From NCBI RefSeq assembly GCF_000277645.1, contig NZ_AKGG01000005.1:62001-126000 (forward strand): a stretch of DNA of 64,000 nt, written 5' to 3'. This DNA is from Weissella koreensis KCTC 3621 (GTDB lineage Bacteria; Bacillota; Bacilli; Lactobacillales; Lactobacillaceae). The notes under the pieces are model-generated. The model ran no database searches. It saw only the letters and a list, made by a program, of their open reading frames with translations, and was not told the DNA's origin. This document shows, piece by piece, positions 8,114 through 15,561 of this stretch (positions are counted from its first letter, which is position 1; every line of letters starts with the position of its first letter). A program made the translations under genes and the position numbers.

Positions 8114-8845
8114 ATGATTTCTCAAGATTATCAAAACCAAATTGTGTTTATTACGGGTGGCGCTTCTGGAATTGGGCTAGCTCAAGTACAAACCTATCTG
8201 GATTTAGGAGCACGCGTATGGGTGTTGGATCGACACTTAGTTCCCATTCAGCATGATAATTTAATTACATTCCAAGTTGATTTGGGGGATGTACGGGCGG
8301 TAACGGCTTGGCTGAAAGAAACCGATTTAAGTCAAATTGATATTTTTTTAAGTACAGCAGGGGTGCTAGATGCTTTCACACCAGCATTAGATACTAATTA
8401 TGAAGCGATTCAACAATTGATGGCAATTAATGTGAATGCAGCAGTGCAAATTACTTTACCGATTTTAGCCGGAATGGTTAAACGGCAGCGAGGTACTATT
8501 GTTTATATGACTTCAATTGCGGGTCAAGTGGCTGGTGGTGGTGGTGCAGCTTATACCATGTCCAAACATGCATTGGTTGGCTGGATGAAACAGTTGGCTT
8601 TGGATTATGCAGATAAAAATATTCATATTAATGGAATTGCTCCTGGGGCAGTGAATACGCCTATGAATGCGGCTGATTTCGCTGGTGATGGTGCCATGGC
8701 CAAAGAAGTTGCAGCTCAAACGCCGATACATCGGTGGTCTCAGGCTCAGGAAGTCGCTGATTTAACACTCTATTTGACTAGCCCTGAAGCACGGTATGTT
8801 CAGGGACAAGTTTTTACGATTGATGGCGGATGGACGATTAAATAA
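8114..8845 (+). CDS. Short-chain dehydrogenase/reductase
   Basis: 243 residues, classical SDR. NAD(P)-binding TGGASGIG at residues 14-21; the usual NNAG is STAGVL; the catalytic Ser is in YMTSIAG, and the Tyr and Lys in YTMSK (YxxxK). The end VQGQVFTIDGGW is family-typical. Asp after the second strand (VLDRH) suggests NAD(H) preference. Start ATG at 8114 with AGGTG 6 nt upstream is preferred to GTG at 8105. Closely follows queT (15 nt) and may be co-transcribed. Substrate unknown; FabG- or acetoin-reductase-like. Confidence 0.88.
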   Translation: MISQDYQNQIVFITGGASGIGLAQVQTYLDLGARVWVLDRHLVPIQHDNLITFQVDLGDVRAVTAWLKETDLSQIDIFLSTAGVLDAFTPALDTNYEAIQQLMAINVNAAVQITLPILAGMVKRQRGTIVYMTSIAGQVAGGGGAAYTMSKHALVGWMKQLALDYADKNIHINGIAPGAVNTPMNAADFAGDGAMAKEVAAQTPIHRWSQAQEVADLTLYLTSPEARYVQGQVFTIDGGWTIK

Positions 8846-9006
8846 AGTAAAACGGATAATCTTTGATTGGCAACGGCTGATTGAAGGTTATTTTTGGTTA
8901 TTACGTCTGATGTTCAACTTATTTTGTTTACATAATGGTAGATGCAACTAGGAGAAGTTGGCTTTGTGTTGACTAATTACAATAGGCATTATTATTAAAA
9001 AATAAA
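8846..9006. other. Gene-free stretch
   Basis: No coding potential, RNA gene or clear promoter seen. AT-rich spacer between the SDR gene and the terminator of the minus-strand tRNA; no good terminator for the SDR gene apart from that shared hairpin. Confidence 0.5.
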
Positions 9007-9040
9007 AACGACTAATTATCATTACAGATAATTAGTCGTT
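9007..9040 (-). terminator. tRNA-Arg terminator
   Basis: Perfect 14-bp stem (AACGACTAATTATC / GATAATTAGTCGTT), loop of 6. On the minus strand it is followed by TTTTTATTTTTT, ideal for ending the tRNA transcript. Confidence 0.9.
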
Positions 9041-9073
9041 AATATTGTTAATTCATTAAAATGTATTAAATTA

Positions 9074-9145
9074 TGCCCCTGGAGGGAATTGAACCCCCAT
9101 CCCAGGGTTAGAACTCCTTTGCACTATCCATTATGCTACAGGGGC
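9074..9145 (-). tRNA. tRNA-Arg (anticodon TCT), imperfect anticodon stem
   Basis: 72 nt on the minus strand: acceptor GCCCCTG/CAGGGGC plus discriminator A; D arm GCAT...GTGC; T arm with TTCAATT loop. The loop GTTCTAA holds anticodon TCT (codons AGA/AGG). The GCATAATGGATAGTGC D arm is typical of lactic acid bacterial tRNA-Arg(TCT). The anticodon stem AAGGA/CCCTG has only three pairs; 27-43 is A-G and 31-39 is A-C. CCA is not encoded. Isolated gene with its own terminator. Confidence 0.8.
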
Positions 9146-9200
9146 AAAGAACTAACTACTCTATTTTACAAAGAATTTAGTAAAAATACAATATAATTAT

Positions 9201-9229
9201 TTGACATTTTAAAAAATGGTCGTTATGAT
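9201..9229 (+). promoter_or_regulatory. Strong promoter of the ABC-F leader
   Basis: TTGACA at 9201-9206, 17-nt spacer, TATGAT at 9224-9229. RNA start expected near 9236, giving a leader of about 180 nt before the ABC-F gene. Confidence 0.85.
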
Positions 9230-9263
9230 AATACAAATTAATCAAATACGAGGTATTCAGCCA

Positions 9264-9275
9264 ATGCGCAACTAA
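9264..9275 (+). CDS. Leader mini-ORF (M-R-N-stop)
   Basis: ATG CGC AAC TAA, preceded by GAGGT at 9250-9254 with a 9-nt gap. Its stop codon is the start of attenuator segment 1. It is probably the sensor for slowed or drug-bound ribosomes. A second ATG at 9289 opens a 20-codon frame but has no ribosome site. Confidence 0.55.
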   Translation: MRN

Positions 9276-9375
9276 TCAGTAATTACAAATGGAGTTATTT
9301 TTCCTTAGGGGAATATTATCTTTTTTGAGACTGATTATGGAATGTGGCTGAAAGAAGTTTTTTCAGTGTTTTTTA

Positions 9376-9414
9376 AACCATCAGTCTCAGTTCTACTAAG
9401 ATTGGTGGTTTTTT
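9376..9414 (+). terminator. Attenuator terminator in ABC-F leader
   Basis: 12 consecutive pairs, 11-nt loop, then six T ending 2 nt before the ABC-F start codon. Its 3' arm contains GGTGG (9404-9408), the only ribosome site for the gene, so the hairpin also hides translation initiation. Confidence 0.85.
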
Positions 9415-9416
9415 AT

Positions 9417-10763
9417 ATGATAAAAATAAATAAAATACAAAAATTAAATGAGCAAGGAATTCTGTTCAGGTCTGAAAAATTATTAGCTCAAATGGGTGAT
9501 AAAATCGGTATTGTTGGGCCGAATGGGGCTGGTAAAAGTACTCTATTAAAAATTATTTTAGGAATTGATGAGGAATATAGTGGTCAAGTTAGTGTTCAAG
9601 GTTTAATTGGTTATGTGCCACAAATGATGACTGAATTAGACGATGAAAGTGGTGGTGAGGCTGTTTGGCGCCGAATTAGAGAAGCGCTGGTTCAACGCCC
9701 TGATATTTTGATTCTGGATGAGCCAACTGCTAATTTAGACGAAGCACATCAAAATAAATTAATACAACAATTACGACGTTTCCGTGGATTGCTCTTAGTT
9801 GTATCACATGATGCTTATTTTTTACAAGAAATAACCAATCAGATTTGGTCATTTGACCAACAGATGATCACTCCGTACCATTTGAATTATGTAGATTACC
9901 AAGTACAAAAAGAACAACAATTTAATCAGGCAACCCAGGATTATAATCGAGAAAGTCGTAAGAAGAAGAAACTATTATTTGAAGCCCAAAAACAAGTTCA
10001 AGCCGGTGATCGAGTTAAGCGAAATAATAATACTTTGAAGGGAGATACCGTTCAAGCACAATTAACGGGAAACGCTAAATATTTACGGCAAAAGGCGGGT
10101 CAATTAGGCCAAGGTGAGCGACCTCAAACGGCTAAAAAATTAAAATTAAATAATGCTTTGATAGCAAGGCCTACCCAAATTTTAGCACGGTTGACTGACA
10201 CTGATGTTTTTGATCCCGCAGGACAAATTTTACTTGAAAGCATTTCATTAGTGATTAAGGGGACAGATAAAATTAATTTACAGGGTCCTAATGGATCAGG
10301 TAAAACCACGTTAATTCAATCGATTCTACGTGATGCTGGCCGTCATAAAAAAACTCAGGTGGGCTATTTCGATCAAAAGATTGATCAATTGGATCCACAT
10401 AAAGATATTCTGTGGAATGTAATGAAAAATTCGGTTGAATCGGTTCAAGTTGCACGTGATTTTTTAGGTGCATTTGGAATTCGTCGAGAAATGGTGGAGC
10501 GTGATGTTGCGACTTTGAGTGGGGGAGAACGGGTCCGAGTTAGTTTGGTTGCTACTTTATTGACACAGGCTAATTTGTTAGTTTTAGATGAACCGACTAA
10601 CTTCTTGGATTTGCCAGCTTTAGCAGCATTGAAACAATTTTTATACGACTTTGATGGGGCGGTCTTACTAGTGTCTCATGATCAAAAATTTATGACAGAT
10701 TTAGCTTGGCCAAGTTGGCAAATTAAAGGGCGTAAGTTAAATTTGATTGTAGAAAACATTTAG
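9417..10763 (+). CDS. ABC-F ribosome-protection ATPase (Vga/Lsa/Msr-like)
   Basis: 448 residues, two ATPase domains and no membrane segments. Domain 1: Walker A GPNGAGKST at 34-42, signature ESGGE, Walker B ILILDEPTANLD, VSHD. A linker of about 90 charged residues (about 160-250) would reach the ribosomal P-site/exit tunnel. Domain 2: Walker A GPNGSGKTT, signature LSGGERVRV, Walker B LLVLDEPTNFLD, VSHD. Length and the short first domain resemble antibiotic-resistance ABC-Fs of the Vga type (lincosamides, streptogramin A, pleuromutilins) more than EttA-type housekeeping factors. The C-terminus ends soon after the H-loop, with no long extension. The ATG at 9417 is chosen because upstream codons fall inside the attenuator. 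The leader with uORF supports a drug-induced role. Confidence 0.9.
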   Translation: MIKINKIQKLNEQGILFRSEKLLAQMGDKIGIVGPNGAGKSTLLKIILGIDEEYSGQVSVQGLIGYVPQMMTELDDESGGEAVWRRIREALVQRPDILILDEPTANLDEAHQNKLIQQLRRFRGLLLVVSHDAYFLQEITNQIWSFDQQMITPYHLNYVDYQVQKEQQFNQATQDYNRESRKKKKLLFEAQKQVQAGDRVKRNNNTLKGDTVQAQLTGNAKYLRQKAGQLGQGERPQTAKKLKLNNALIARPTQILARLTDTDVFDPAGQILLESISLVIKGTDKINLQGPNGSGKTTLIQSILRDAGRHKKTQVGYFDQKIDQLDPHKDILWNVMKNSVESVQVARDFLGAFGIRREMVERDVATLSGGERVRVSLVATLLTQANLLVLDEPTNFLDLPALAALKQFLYDFDGAVLLVSHDQKFMTDLAWPSWQIKGRKLNLIVENI

Positions 10764-10804
10764 CATAGAATAGAATTACTAAAAACGATAGATGGGTGAT
10801 AGTG

Positions 10805-11365
10805 ATGAATAATTTAAGAACAGTACGCGAATTTTTTGATTTAAGTTTAAGCCAAGCAAGTACTGGCTTAAATTGGGATAAGGTAAAGTTAGAAGCCTTT
10901 GAATTAGCTGAAAAAATACCAAATGTTTTAGAGTGGCAACATTTAGCCGAATATTACGCTAATCTTTTTCACGTACCTGCAGTGGGTGATAATGTCGAAC
11001 CAATTCATTTTCGTCTGAGCGTGGATTACTTAATGAATGTTGGAATTACTATGAATGATTTATTAGCATTTAAATGGTACTTTGAAAATACTCGACCTGA
11101 GTTAGGAACTTTCAATGTAGCCTTGTACCAGCCACAAACGGCAAAAATGGAACAAAAATTCACTAAGTTAAATGACATCTTGGAACAATTTGCAGGCTAT
11201 TTATTGCTTAACTATGATGGGACAATGAATCAATTTATTAATGAACGAAATGACAACCAAATTTCTGATTGGCGTTTAATTCTTTATAAACGAGATGACT
11301 TGATTATTGATGTGACAGATCAATTAGTTTATTTTGATTATCTTGTTAATTATACGGTGATGTAA
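10805..11365 (+). CDS. Hypothetical protein after ABC-F gene
   Basis: 186 residues; not recognised. Start ATG at 10805 with GGGTGA 6 nt upstream; GTG codons at 10796 and 10802 are alternatives. Soluble, acidic, aromatic-rich, with no signal peptide, membrane helix or cysteine motif; N-terminus MNNLRTVREFFDLSLSQAS suggests a helical start. It lies 41 nt after the ABC-F gene with no terminator between, so the two are probably co-transcribed under the attenuator. A link to antibiotic response is only positional. Confidence 0.65.
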   Translation: MNNLRTVREFFDLSLSQASTGLNWDKVKLEAFELAEKIPNVLEWQHLAEYYANLFHVPAVGDNVEPIHFRLSVDYLMNVGITMNDLLAFKWYFENTRPELGTFNVALYQPQTAKMEQKFTKLNDILEQFAGYLLLNYDGTMNQFINERNDNQISDWRLILYKRDDLIIDVTDQLVYFDYLVNYTVM

Positions 11366-11413
11366 TTGGTTTAAAGTGGGTTTATTTTAATGCTTAATTA
11401 AACTAATAATTAC

Positions 11414-11445
11414 AAAAGGTTAGGACAAATGTCCTAGCCTTTTTA
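11414..11445. terminator. Terminator
   Basis: AAAAGGTTAGGAC / GTCCTAGCCTTTT, 4-nt loop AAAT, T-run after. Member of the repeated terminator family; ends the ABC-F/orphan unit. Confidence 0.9.
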
Positions 11446-11582
11446 TTATTATTTTTGGGAAAATGGTTAAATAGGTTTGGCCATTTAAATTTGAATGCGA
11501 CTAAAAAATAAAATAAAGGTTAATTATAATTTGATATAAAGGGGACTCGCTTTTTCATTGCAAGACAGTTTTGAGCTTTTTT

Positions 11583-11591
11583 TGCTATAAT
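11583..11591 (+). promoter_or_regulatory. Extended -10 promoter of ispE
   Basis: TGCTATAAT: consensus -10 with TGn extension, 35 nt before the ispE start; -35 weak. Confidence 0.6.
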
Positions 11592-11625
11592 AAGACAAAA
11601 GTTATTAATGAAAGGATACAAGGCG

Positions 11626-12483
11626 ATGGAAGTCTTAGAGCGTGCGTATGCAAAACTAAATATTTGTTTGGATACGCCCTTTGTACATGCTGATGGCTTG
11701 CAAGAGTGGGACATGTTAATGGTTTCAATTGATTTAGCCGATACGGTAACAATTAAGACAACTGATTGTCATCATGATATTTTAGTTGAGTCAACATCGG
11801 GATTATTACCAGTAAATGAGAGAAATTTAGCATACCAAGCAGCTGAGTTAATGCAGAGCTTGGCAAATGTTGATGAAGGTGTGGAAATTCATATTCAGAA
11901 GCGGATCCCAATCGCAGCAGGATTAGGCGGCGGTTCTTCAGATGCTGCAGCAGTTATGCGGGCTTTAAATCGTTTGTGGAATTTAAATTTATCGGAAGCG
12001 GAATTAGCTAAGCTTGGCTTAAAAATTGACGCTGATGTGCCTTATTGTATTTATTCACGGCCTTCTCGAGTGACGGGACGGGGTGAAATTGTGGAGCCAT
12101 TGAAAAAAAGAATGCCACCAATTTATTTTGTGATTGCTAAACCAGCAGTGAGTGTCTCAACGCCTAAATTATTAAGGACTGTCAAATATGATAAATTAGA
12201 GCATGGTGATATGCAGGAATTAATGAATGCAGTAGCTCAATCATCATACCCACAACTGGTGAAACGAATGTTTAATGTTTTAGAACCGGTCTCTGCACGA
12301 CAGTTTCCAGAAATTATCCGAATCCGGGAGAAAATGCTCCAATTTGGTGCAGATGTGGCTCAAATGTCTGGAACGGGACCAACTGTTTTTGGAATGACTC
12401 AAAAAGCAAGTTGGGCGAAACACATTTATAATGGGCTAAAGGGATTTGTCGGTGAAACGTATATTACCGGTTTAGCAAAATAA
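11626..12483 (+). CDS. ispE: 4-diphosphocytidyl-2-C-methyl-D-erythritol kinase
   Basis: GHMP kinase that phosphorylates CDP-ME in the MEP isoprenoid pathway. 285 residues. Seen: YAKLNICLD near the N-terminus, the GHMP ATP-binding loop AAGLGGGSSDAAA at about residues 100-112, and the C-terminal MSGTGPTVFG. The ATG at 11626 is preferred to 11608: AAAGGA precedes it by 9 nt and family proteins start MEVxERAxAKxN. Other MEP genes are not in the window, and many lactic acid bacteria use the mevalonate route, so ispE here may be a lone remnant or part of a scattered pathway. Confidence 0.9.
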   Translation: MEVLERAYAKLNICLDTPFVHADGLQEWDMLMVSIDLADTVTIKTTDCHHDILVESTSGLLPVNERNLAYQAAELMQSLANVDEGVEIHIQKRIPIAAGLGGGSSDAAAVMRALNRLWNLNLSEAELAKLGLKIDADVPYCIYSRPSRVTGRGEIVEPLKKRMPPIYFVIAKPAVSVSTPKLLRTVKYDKLEHGDMQELMNAVAQSSYPQLVKRMFNVLEPVSARQFPEIIRIREKMLQFGADVAQMSGTGPTVFGMTQKASWAKHIYNGLKGFVGETYITGLAK

Positions 12484-12488
12484 CGTAA

Positions 12489-12516
12489 AAACACGCTAAA
12501 AAAAGCGTGTTTTTTA
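12489..12516 (+). terminator. ispE terminator
   Basis: AAACACGCT / AGCGTGTTT with loop AAAAAA, followed by T-run. Confidence 0.88.
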
Positions 12517-12540
12517 GTATAGAAGGATTATAATAAATGT

Positions 12541-12556
12541 AATGGTATATACCACT
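12541..12556. promoter_or_regulatory. Candidate NagR operator
   Basis: The perfect 12-bp palindrome TGGTATATACCA (12543-12554) within AATGGTATATACCACT resembles the dre/YvoA site (ATTGGTATAGACCACT type). It lies just after a TATAAT at 12529-12534 and 24 nt before nagA, so binding by the GntR-type regulator at 13766 would block transcription. Confidence 0.65.
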
Positions 12557-12579
12557 GTGAAGAATGAAAGGGGTTTTCT

Positions 12580-13755
12580 ATGAGTCAAGTCATAATTAAT
12601 GCAAAAATTTATTCTGGAACGGGTGCTAATCCGATAGTTCCAAATGGTTTTATTCGCTTTGATGAAAAAATTAAGATGGTTGCTGCAATGAAACAATATC
12701 AAGCTGAGCCCGGTGATCAGGTGGTTGATGCCCAGGGAGCAGTAATAGTCCCCGGTTTTATTGATGTTCATACGCATGGAGCATATGGTTTTGATACGAT
12801 GGATGGAGACGCCACAGAAATTGTCCATATGGTGCGCGATGAAATTACTGAAGGAATTACTTCTGTCTTCCCAACGACAATGACGCAGAGTGTTGAAAAT
12901 ATTGATAATTCAATGCGAGCAATCAAAATTGCTGCGGAAGAAGAACCAGCTATTCAAGGAGTTCATCTTGAAGGACCTTTTGTTAATCCTCATTATAAAG
13001 GAGCCCAACCAGAACAATATATTATTGCACCTAGTGTCGAATTAGTTCAAAAATGGAATGAATTATCAGGAAATCGAGTGCGTTTAATTACTTATGCACC
13101 CGAGAAGGCCGATGATTTAACGGTCTTTGAAAATTATCTGCATACTAATAATATTATTGGTTCTGTTGGTCATTCTGATGCTACTCGTGAATTCTTACAA
13201 AATAATTCTAAAGTGAAGCATGTAACGCATCTTTATAATGCGCAACGACCACTTAAGCACCGTGATCCAGGTGTCACAGGTCATGCATTATTGGATGAAG
13301 ATATGTATGCTGAAATGATTGTTGATGGTTTCCATATTGCTCCTGATATGGTTAACTTGGCTTTTAAATTGAAGGGGTCACATCGAATTGACTTAATTAC
13401 CGATTCAATGCGAGCTAAAGGATTGCAAGAAGGTATATCTGAATTAGGTGGTCAAAAAGTCTGGGTCAAAGATGGGCAAGCTCGATTAGAAGACGGCACA
13501 TTAGCAGGATCAGTGTTACAATTTAAACATGCCTTTTTGAATATGATTAAATTCACCGGTGCAACGGTTGAAGAAGCTGTACGAATGGCTTCTGTTAATC
13601 AAGCAACGGAGTTTGGATTGTTAGATCGAAAAGGAACATTAGAGGTCGGGAAGGACGCCGACTTCAATTTATTTGATGGCAAATTAACTCAATTAGAGAC
13701 AACTTATAGTCTCGGCCGCAAATTTACACCACAGGATGCAGTCATTAAGAAATAG
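12580..13755 (+). CDS. nagA: N-acetylglucosamine-6-phosphate deacetylase
   Basis: Removes acetate from GlcNAc-6-P to give GlcN-6-P for glycolysis or cell-wall precursors. 391 residues, amidohydrolase fold. Seen: metal-binding HTHGAYGFDTMDG, HLEGPFVNPHYKGAQ, VGHSDAT, THLYNAQRP and the catalytic Asp in LITDSM. Start ATG with GAAAGGGG 8 nt upstream. Followed after 10 nt by the GntR regulator; both sit behind the candidate NagR operator. nagB is not in this window. Confidence 0.95.
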   Translation: MSQVIINAKIYSGTGANPIVPNGFIRFDEKIKMVAAMKQYQAEPGDQVVDAQGAVIVPGFIDVHTHGAYGFDTMDGDATEIVHMVRDEITEGITSVFPTTMTQSVENIDNSMRAIKIAAEEEPAIQGVHLEGPFVNPHYKGAQPEQYIIAPSVELVQKWNELSGNRVRLITYAPEKADDLTVFENYLHTNNIIGSVGHSDATREFLQNNSKVKHVTHLYNAQRPLKHRDPGVTGHALLDEDMYAEMIVDGFHIAPDMVNLAFKLKGSHRIDLITDSMRAKGLQEGISELGGQKVWVKDGQARLEDGTLAGSVLQFKHAFLNMIKFTGATVEEAVRMASVNQATEFGLLDRKGTLEVGKDADFNLFDGKLTQLETTYSLGRKFTPQDAVIKK

Positions 13756-13765
13756 GGGATTTTAA

Positions 13766-14458
13766 ATGACAGAACCAATTTATGTTCAAATTCATGATGA
13801 GATTAAAGAAGCAATCGATGCTGGTCGCTGGTCGGCTGGTGAACGGATTCCGTCTGAAAGAGAATTATCAATACAATTTAATGTATCGCGAATGACGCTA
13901 CGTCAATCAATTATGTTATTAGTTGATGAAGGTTATTTGGAGCGACGGATTGGTTCGGGAACATTTGTGGCAACTAAGCGCGTACAAGAAAATCTTGATA
14001 GTGCTTCTTCATTTACAGAAATGATGGATGCTGCTGGTAAAAAAGCATCATCGCAAGTGATTAATTATAAAGTTGGGTTACCAACAGCCCTAGAAGCTGA
14101 AAAATTAGAAATAAGCACAGATACTAGTGTTATTAGAATGGAACGAGTTCGATATGGGGATGATGAGCCGATTGCGTTTGAAGTGGCCATTGTGCCACAA
14201 AAATTATTAGTTGGGATTGATGAAGATGAGATCACAAAATCTTTATATCAAGCTTTAATTAGTAATGGTCTAATTGTAAATAAGGCGAAAAGAATTTTAA
14301 CGGCAGCGGCCGTAAATGAACGAGTGGCCCGGCTCTTGGCCATGAATAGCGGCGATCCTGTTTTAGTACTAACGCAGGTTACTACTGATGACCAAGGGTC
14401 ACCATTTGAATTTGTACGAACACAATACGCGGGAAATCGCTATGAAATTCAGTTATAA
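13766..14458 (+). CDS. nagR: GntR-family regulator with UTRA domain (NagR/YvoA-like)
   Basis: 230 residues. N-terminal GntR winged helix (about 1-70): YVQIHDEIKEAIDAGRW, GERIPSERELSIQFNVSRMTL, RIGSGTFVA. C-terminal UTRA ligand domain (about 85-230), which in NagR binds GlcN-6-P or GlcNAc-6-P. Position in the nagA operon and the palindrome upstream support the role of repressor of amino-sugar use. The symbol is assigned from context. Confidence 0.88.
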   Translation: MTEPIYVQIHDEIKEAIDAGRWSAGERIPSERELSIQFNVSRMTLRQSIMLLVDEGYLERRIGSGTFVATKRVQENLDSASSFTEMMDAAGKKASSQVINYKVGLPTALEAEKLEISTDTSVIRMERVRYGDDEPIAFEVAIVPQKLLVGIDEDEITKSLYQALISNGLIVNKAKRILTAAAVNERVARLLAMNSGDPVLVLTQVTTDDQGSPFEFVRTQYAGNRYEIQL

Positions 14459-14471
14459 ACGATTATTTTTC

Positions 14472-14500
14472 TTTACTATGAATATTTAATTTGTTACACT
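14472..14500 (+). promoter_or_regulatory. rpsD promoter
   Basis: TTTACT, 17-nt spacer, TACACT; places the RNA start near 14507, just ahead of the structured leader. Confidence 0.65.
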
Positions 14501-14506
14501 TGATGA

Positions 14507-14686
14507 AGCGTTGAAAACTGCAGCGGATTATCCATAAGCTCGTCAACAATTTATCACCCTCGTTTCAAATTGATGGCGGGGCCTCACCAGTACCTGCGCT
14601 GCAGCAGTGAAAGTTAGGATAAATTGCACGAATATGAGGTAATTCTCTAGAATTCAACCAAATAAAAAATTCTGGAGGACATTAAT
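14507..14686 (+). promoter_or_regulatory. Predicted autoregulatory rpsD (S4) leader with pseudoknot
   Basis: The 180-nt leader has two perfect, interleaved helices: CTGCAGCG (14518-14525) with CGCTGCAG (14597-14604), 8 bp; and CAATTTATC (14547-14555) with GATAAATTG (14618-14626), 9 bp. They interlock as a pseudoknot. S4 is known to repress its own mRNA in Bacillus by binding a leader structure, so this is likely the S4 target. The ribosome site CTGGAGG is outside the knot, about 7 nt before the ATG. Confidence 0.7.
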
Positions 14687-15298
14687 ATGTCACGTTATAC
14701 TGGTCCTAAGTACCGTATCTCACGTCGTTTGGGTGTTTCTTTATCAGGAACTGGTAAAGAAATTGCTCGCCGTAACTATGCACCTGGAGACCACGGTCAA
14801 GGGCGTCGCTCAAAGCTTTCTGATTACGGAACACAATTGCGTGAAAAGCAAAAGGTTCGTTTCACTTATGGTTTGACAGAACGTCAATTCCACAACTTGT
14901 TCAACAAGGCTGGTCAAATCCGTAACGGTGTTCACGGAACTAACTTCTTGATCTTGTTGGAGACTCGTTTGGACAATATCGTTTACCGTATGGGCTTGGC
15001 AACTACACGTCAACAAGCACGTCAATTGGTTAACCACGGTCACATCTTAGTTGATGGAAAGCGTGTTGATATTCCTTCATACGAAGTTAAGGTTGGACAA
15101 GAAATCTCAATTCGCGAAAAGTCACAAAAGAATGTCTACATCTTGGCAGCGGTTGAATCACAATTCGGTCACCTACCATTCGTAGAATTCAATAAAGAAA
15201 CTTTGAAGGGTTCTTTGACACGTTTGCCAGAACGTGAAGAACTTGATGGTGACTTTAACGAAGCTCTTATCGTTGAATACTACAACAAGTTGGGATAA
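14687..15298 (+). CDS. rpsD: 30S ribosomal protein S4
   Basis: 203 residues. [19 protein letters not shown] and NYAPGDHGQ at the N-terminus, S4 RNA-binding domain at about 90-155 ([15 protein letters not shown]). Primary assembly protein of the small subunit. This is the zinc-free form (no CxxC motif at the N-terminus). Codon use is more biased toward CGT, GGT and TTG than neighbours, as in highly expressed genes. It stands alone, away from the alpha operon, as in Bacillus. Confidence 0.97.
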   Translation: MSRYTGPKYRISRRLGVSLSGTGKEIARRNYAPGDHGQGRRSKLSDYGTQLREKQKVRFTYGLTERQFHNLFNKAGQIRNGVHGTNFLILLETRLDNIVYRMGLATTRQQARQLVNHGHILVDGKRVDIPSYEVKVGQEISIREKSQKNVYILAAVESQFGHLPFVEFNKETLKGSLTRLPEREELDGDFNEALIVEYYNKLG

Positions 15299-15429
15299 AA
15301 ATTTGGATTTCTTTTTAAAAGAAATTTGGATTTTAATTTAACATATTTGTTGATTCAGTATTTTATGGTTTTTGGTAGTTTGTCACTAGGCAAATTGCCG
15401 TAGAGTTTAATCAATATTGATATAAAGTT

Positions 15430-15470
15430 AAGGAGTTATTGGATAGATTTGTCCAATAACTCCTTTTTAC
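15430..15470 (+). terminator. rpsD terminator
   Basis: AAGGAGTTATTGGA pairs with TCCAATAACTCCTT, loop of about 8, T-run after. Confidence 0.88.
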
Positions 15471-15561
15471 ATGCTATCTGAGTTGGAGCTTTTAGATCTA
15501 AATTGATAGAATGGTGAAAATAAATAGTCTGAATATAAAAAAGATGGATAAGGAGAGCTTA

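Larger units (their letters stand above)
9250..9414 (+). promoter_or_regulatory. Three-state transcription attenuator upstream of ABC-F gene
   Basis: Four segments give mutually exclusive helices. Segment 1, TAATCAGT (9273-9280), pairs with segment 2, ACTGATTA (9330-9337): 8 bp. Segment 2, GAGACTGAT (9327-9335), pairs with segment 3, ATCAGTCTC (9380-9388): 9 bp, perfect. Segment 3 (9376-9387) pairs with segment 4 (9399-9410): 12 bp with two G-T pairs, followed by TTTTTT, a terminator. Segment 1 overlaps the stop codon of a three-codon uORF with its own ribosome site. A ribosome held there would free segment 2 to pair with 3 and allow read-through. This matches drug-induced attenuation known for vmlR and Listeria lmo0919; the details here are inferred from pairing. 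Confidence 0.8.
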
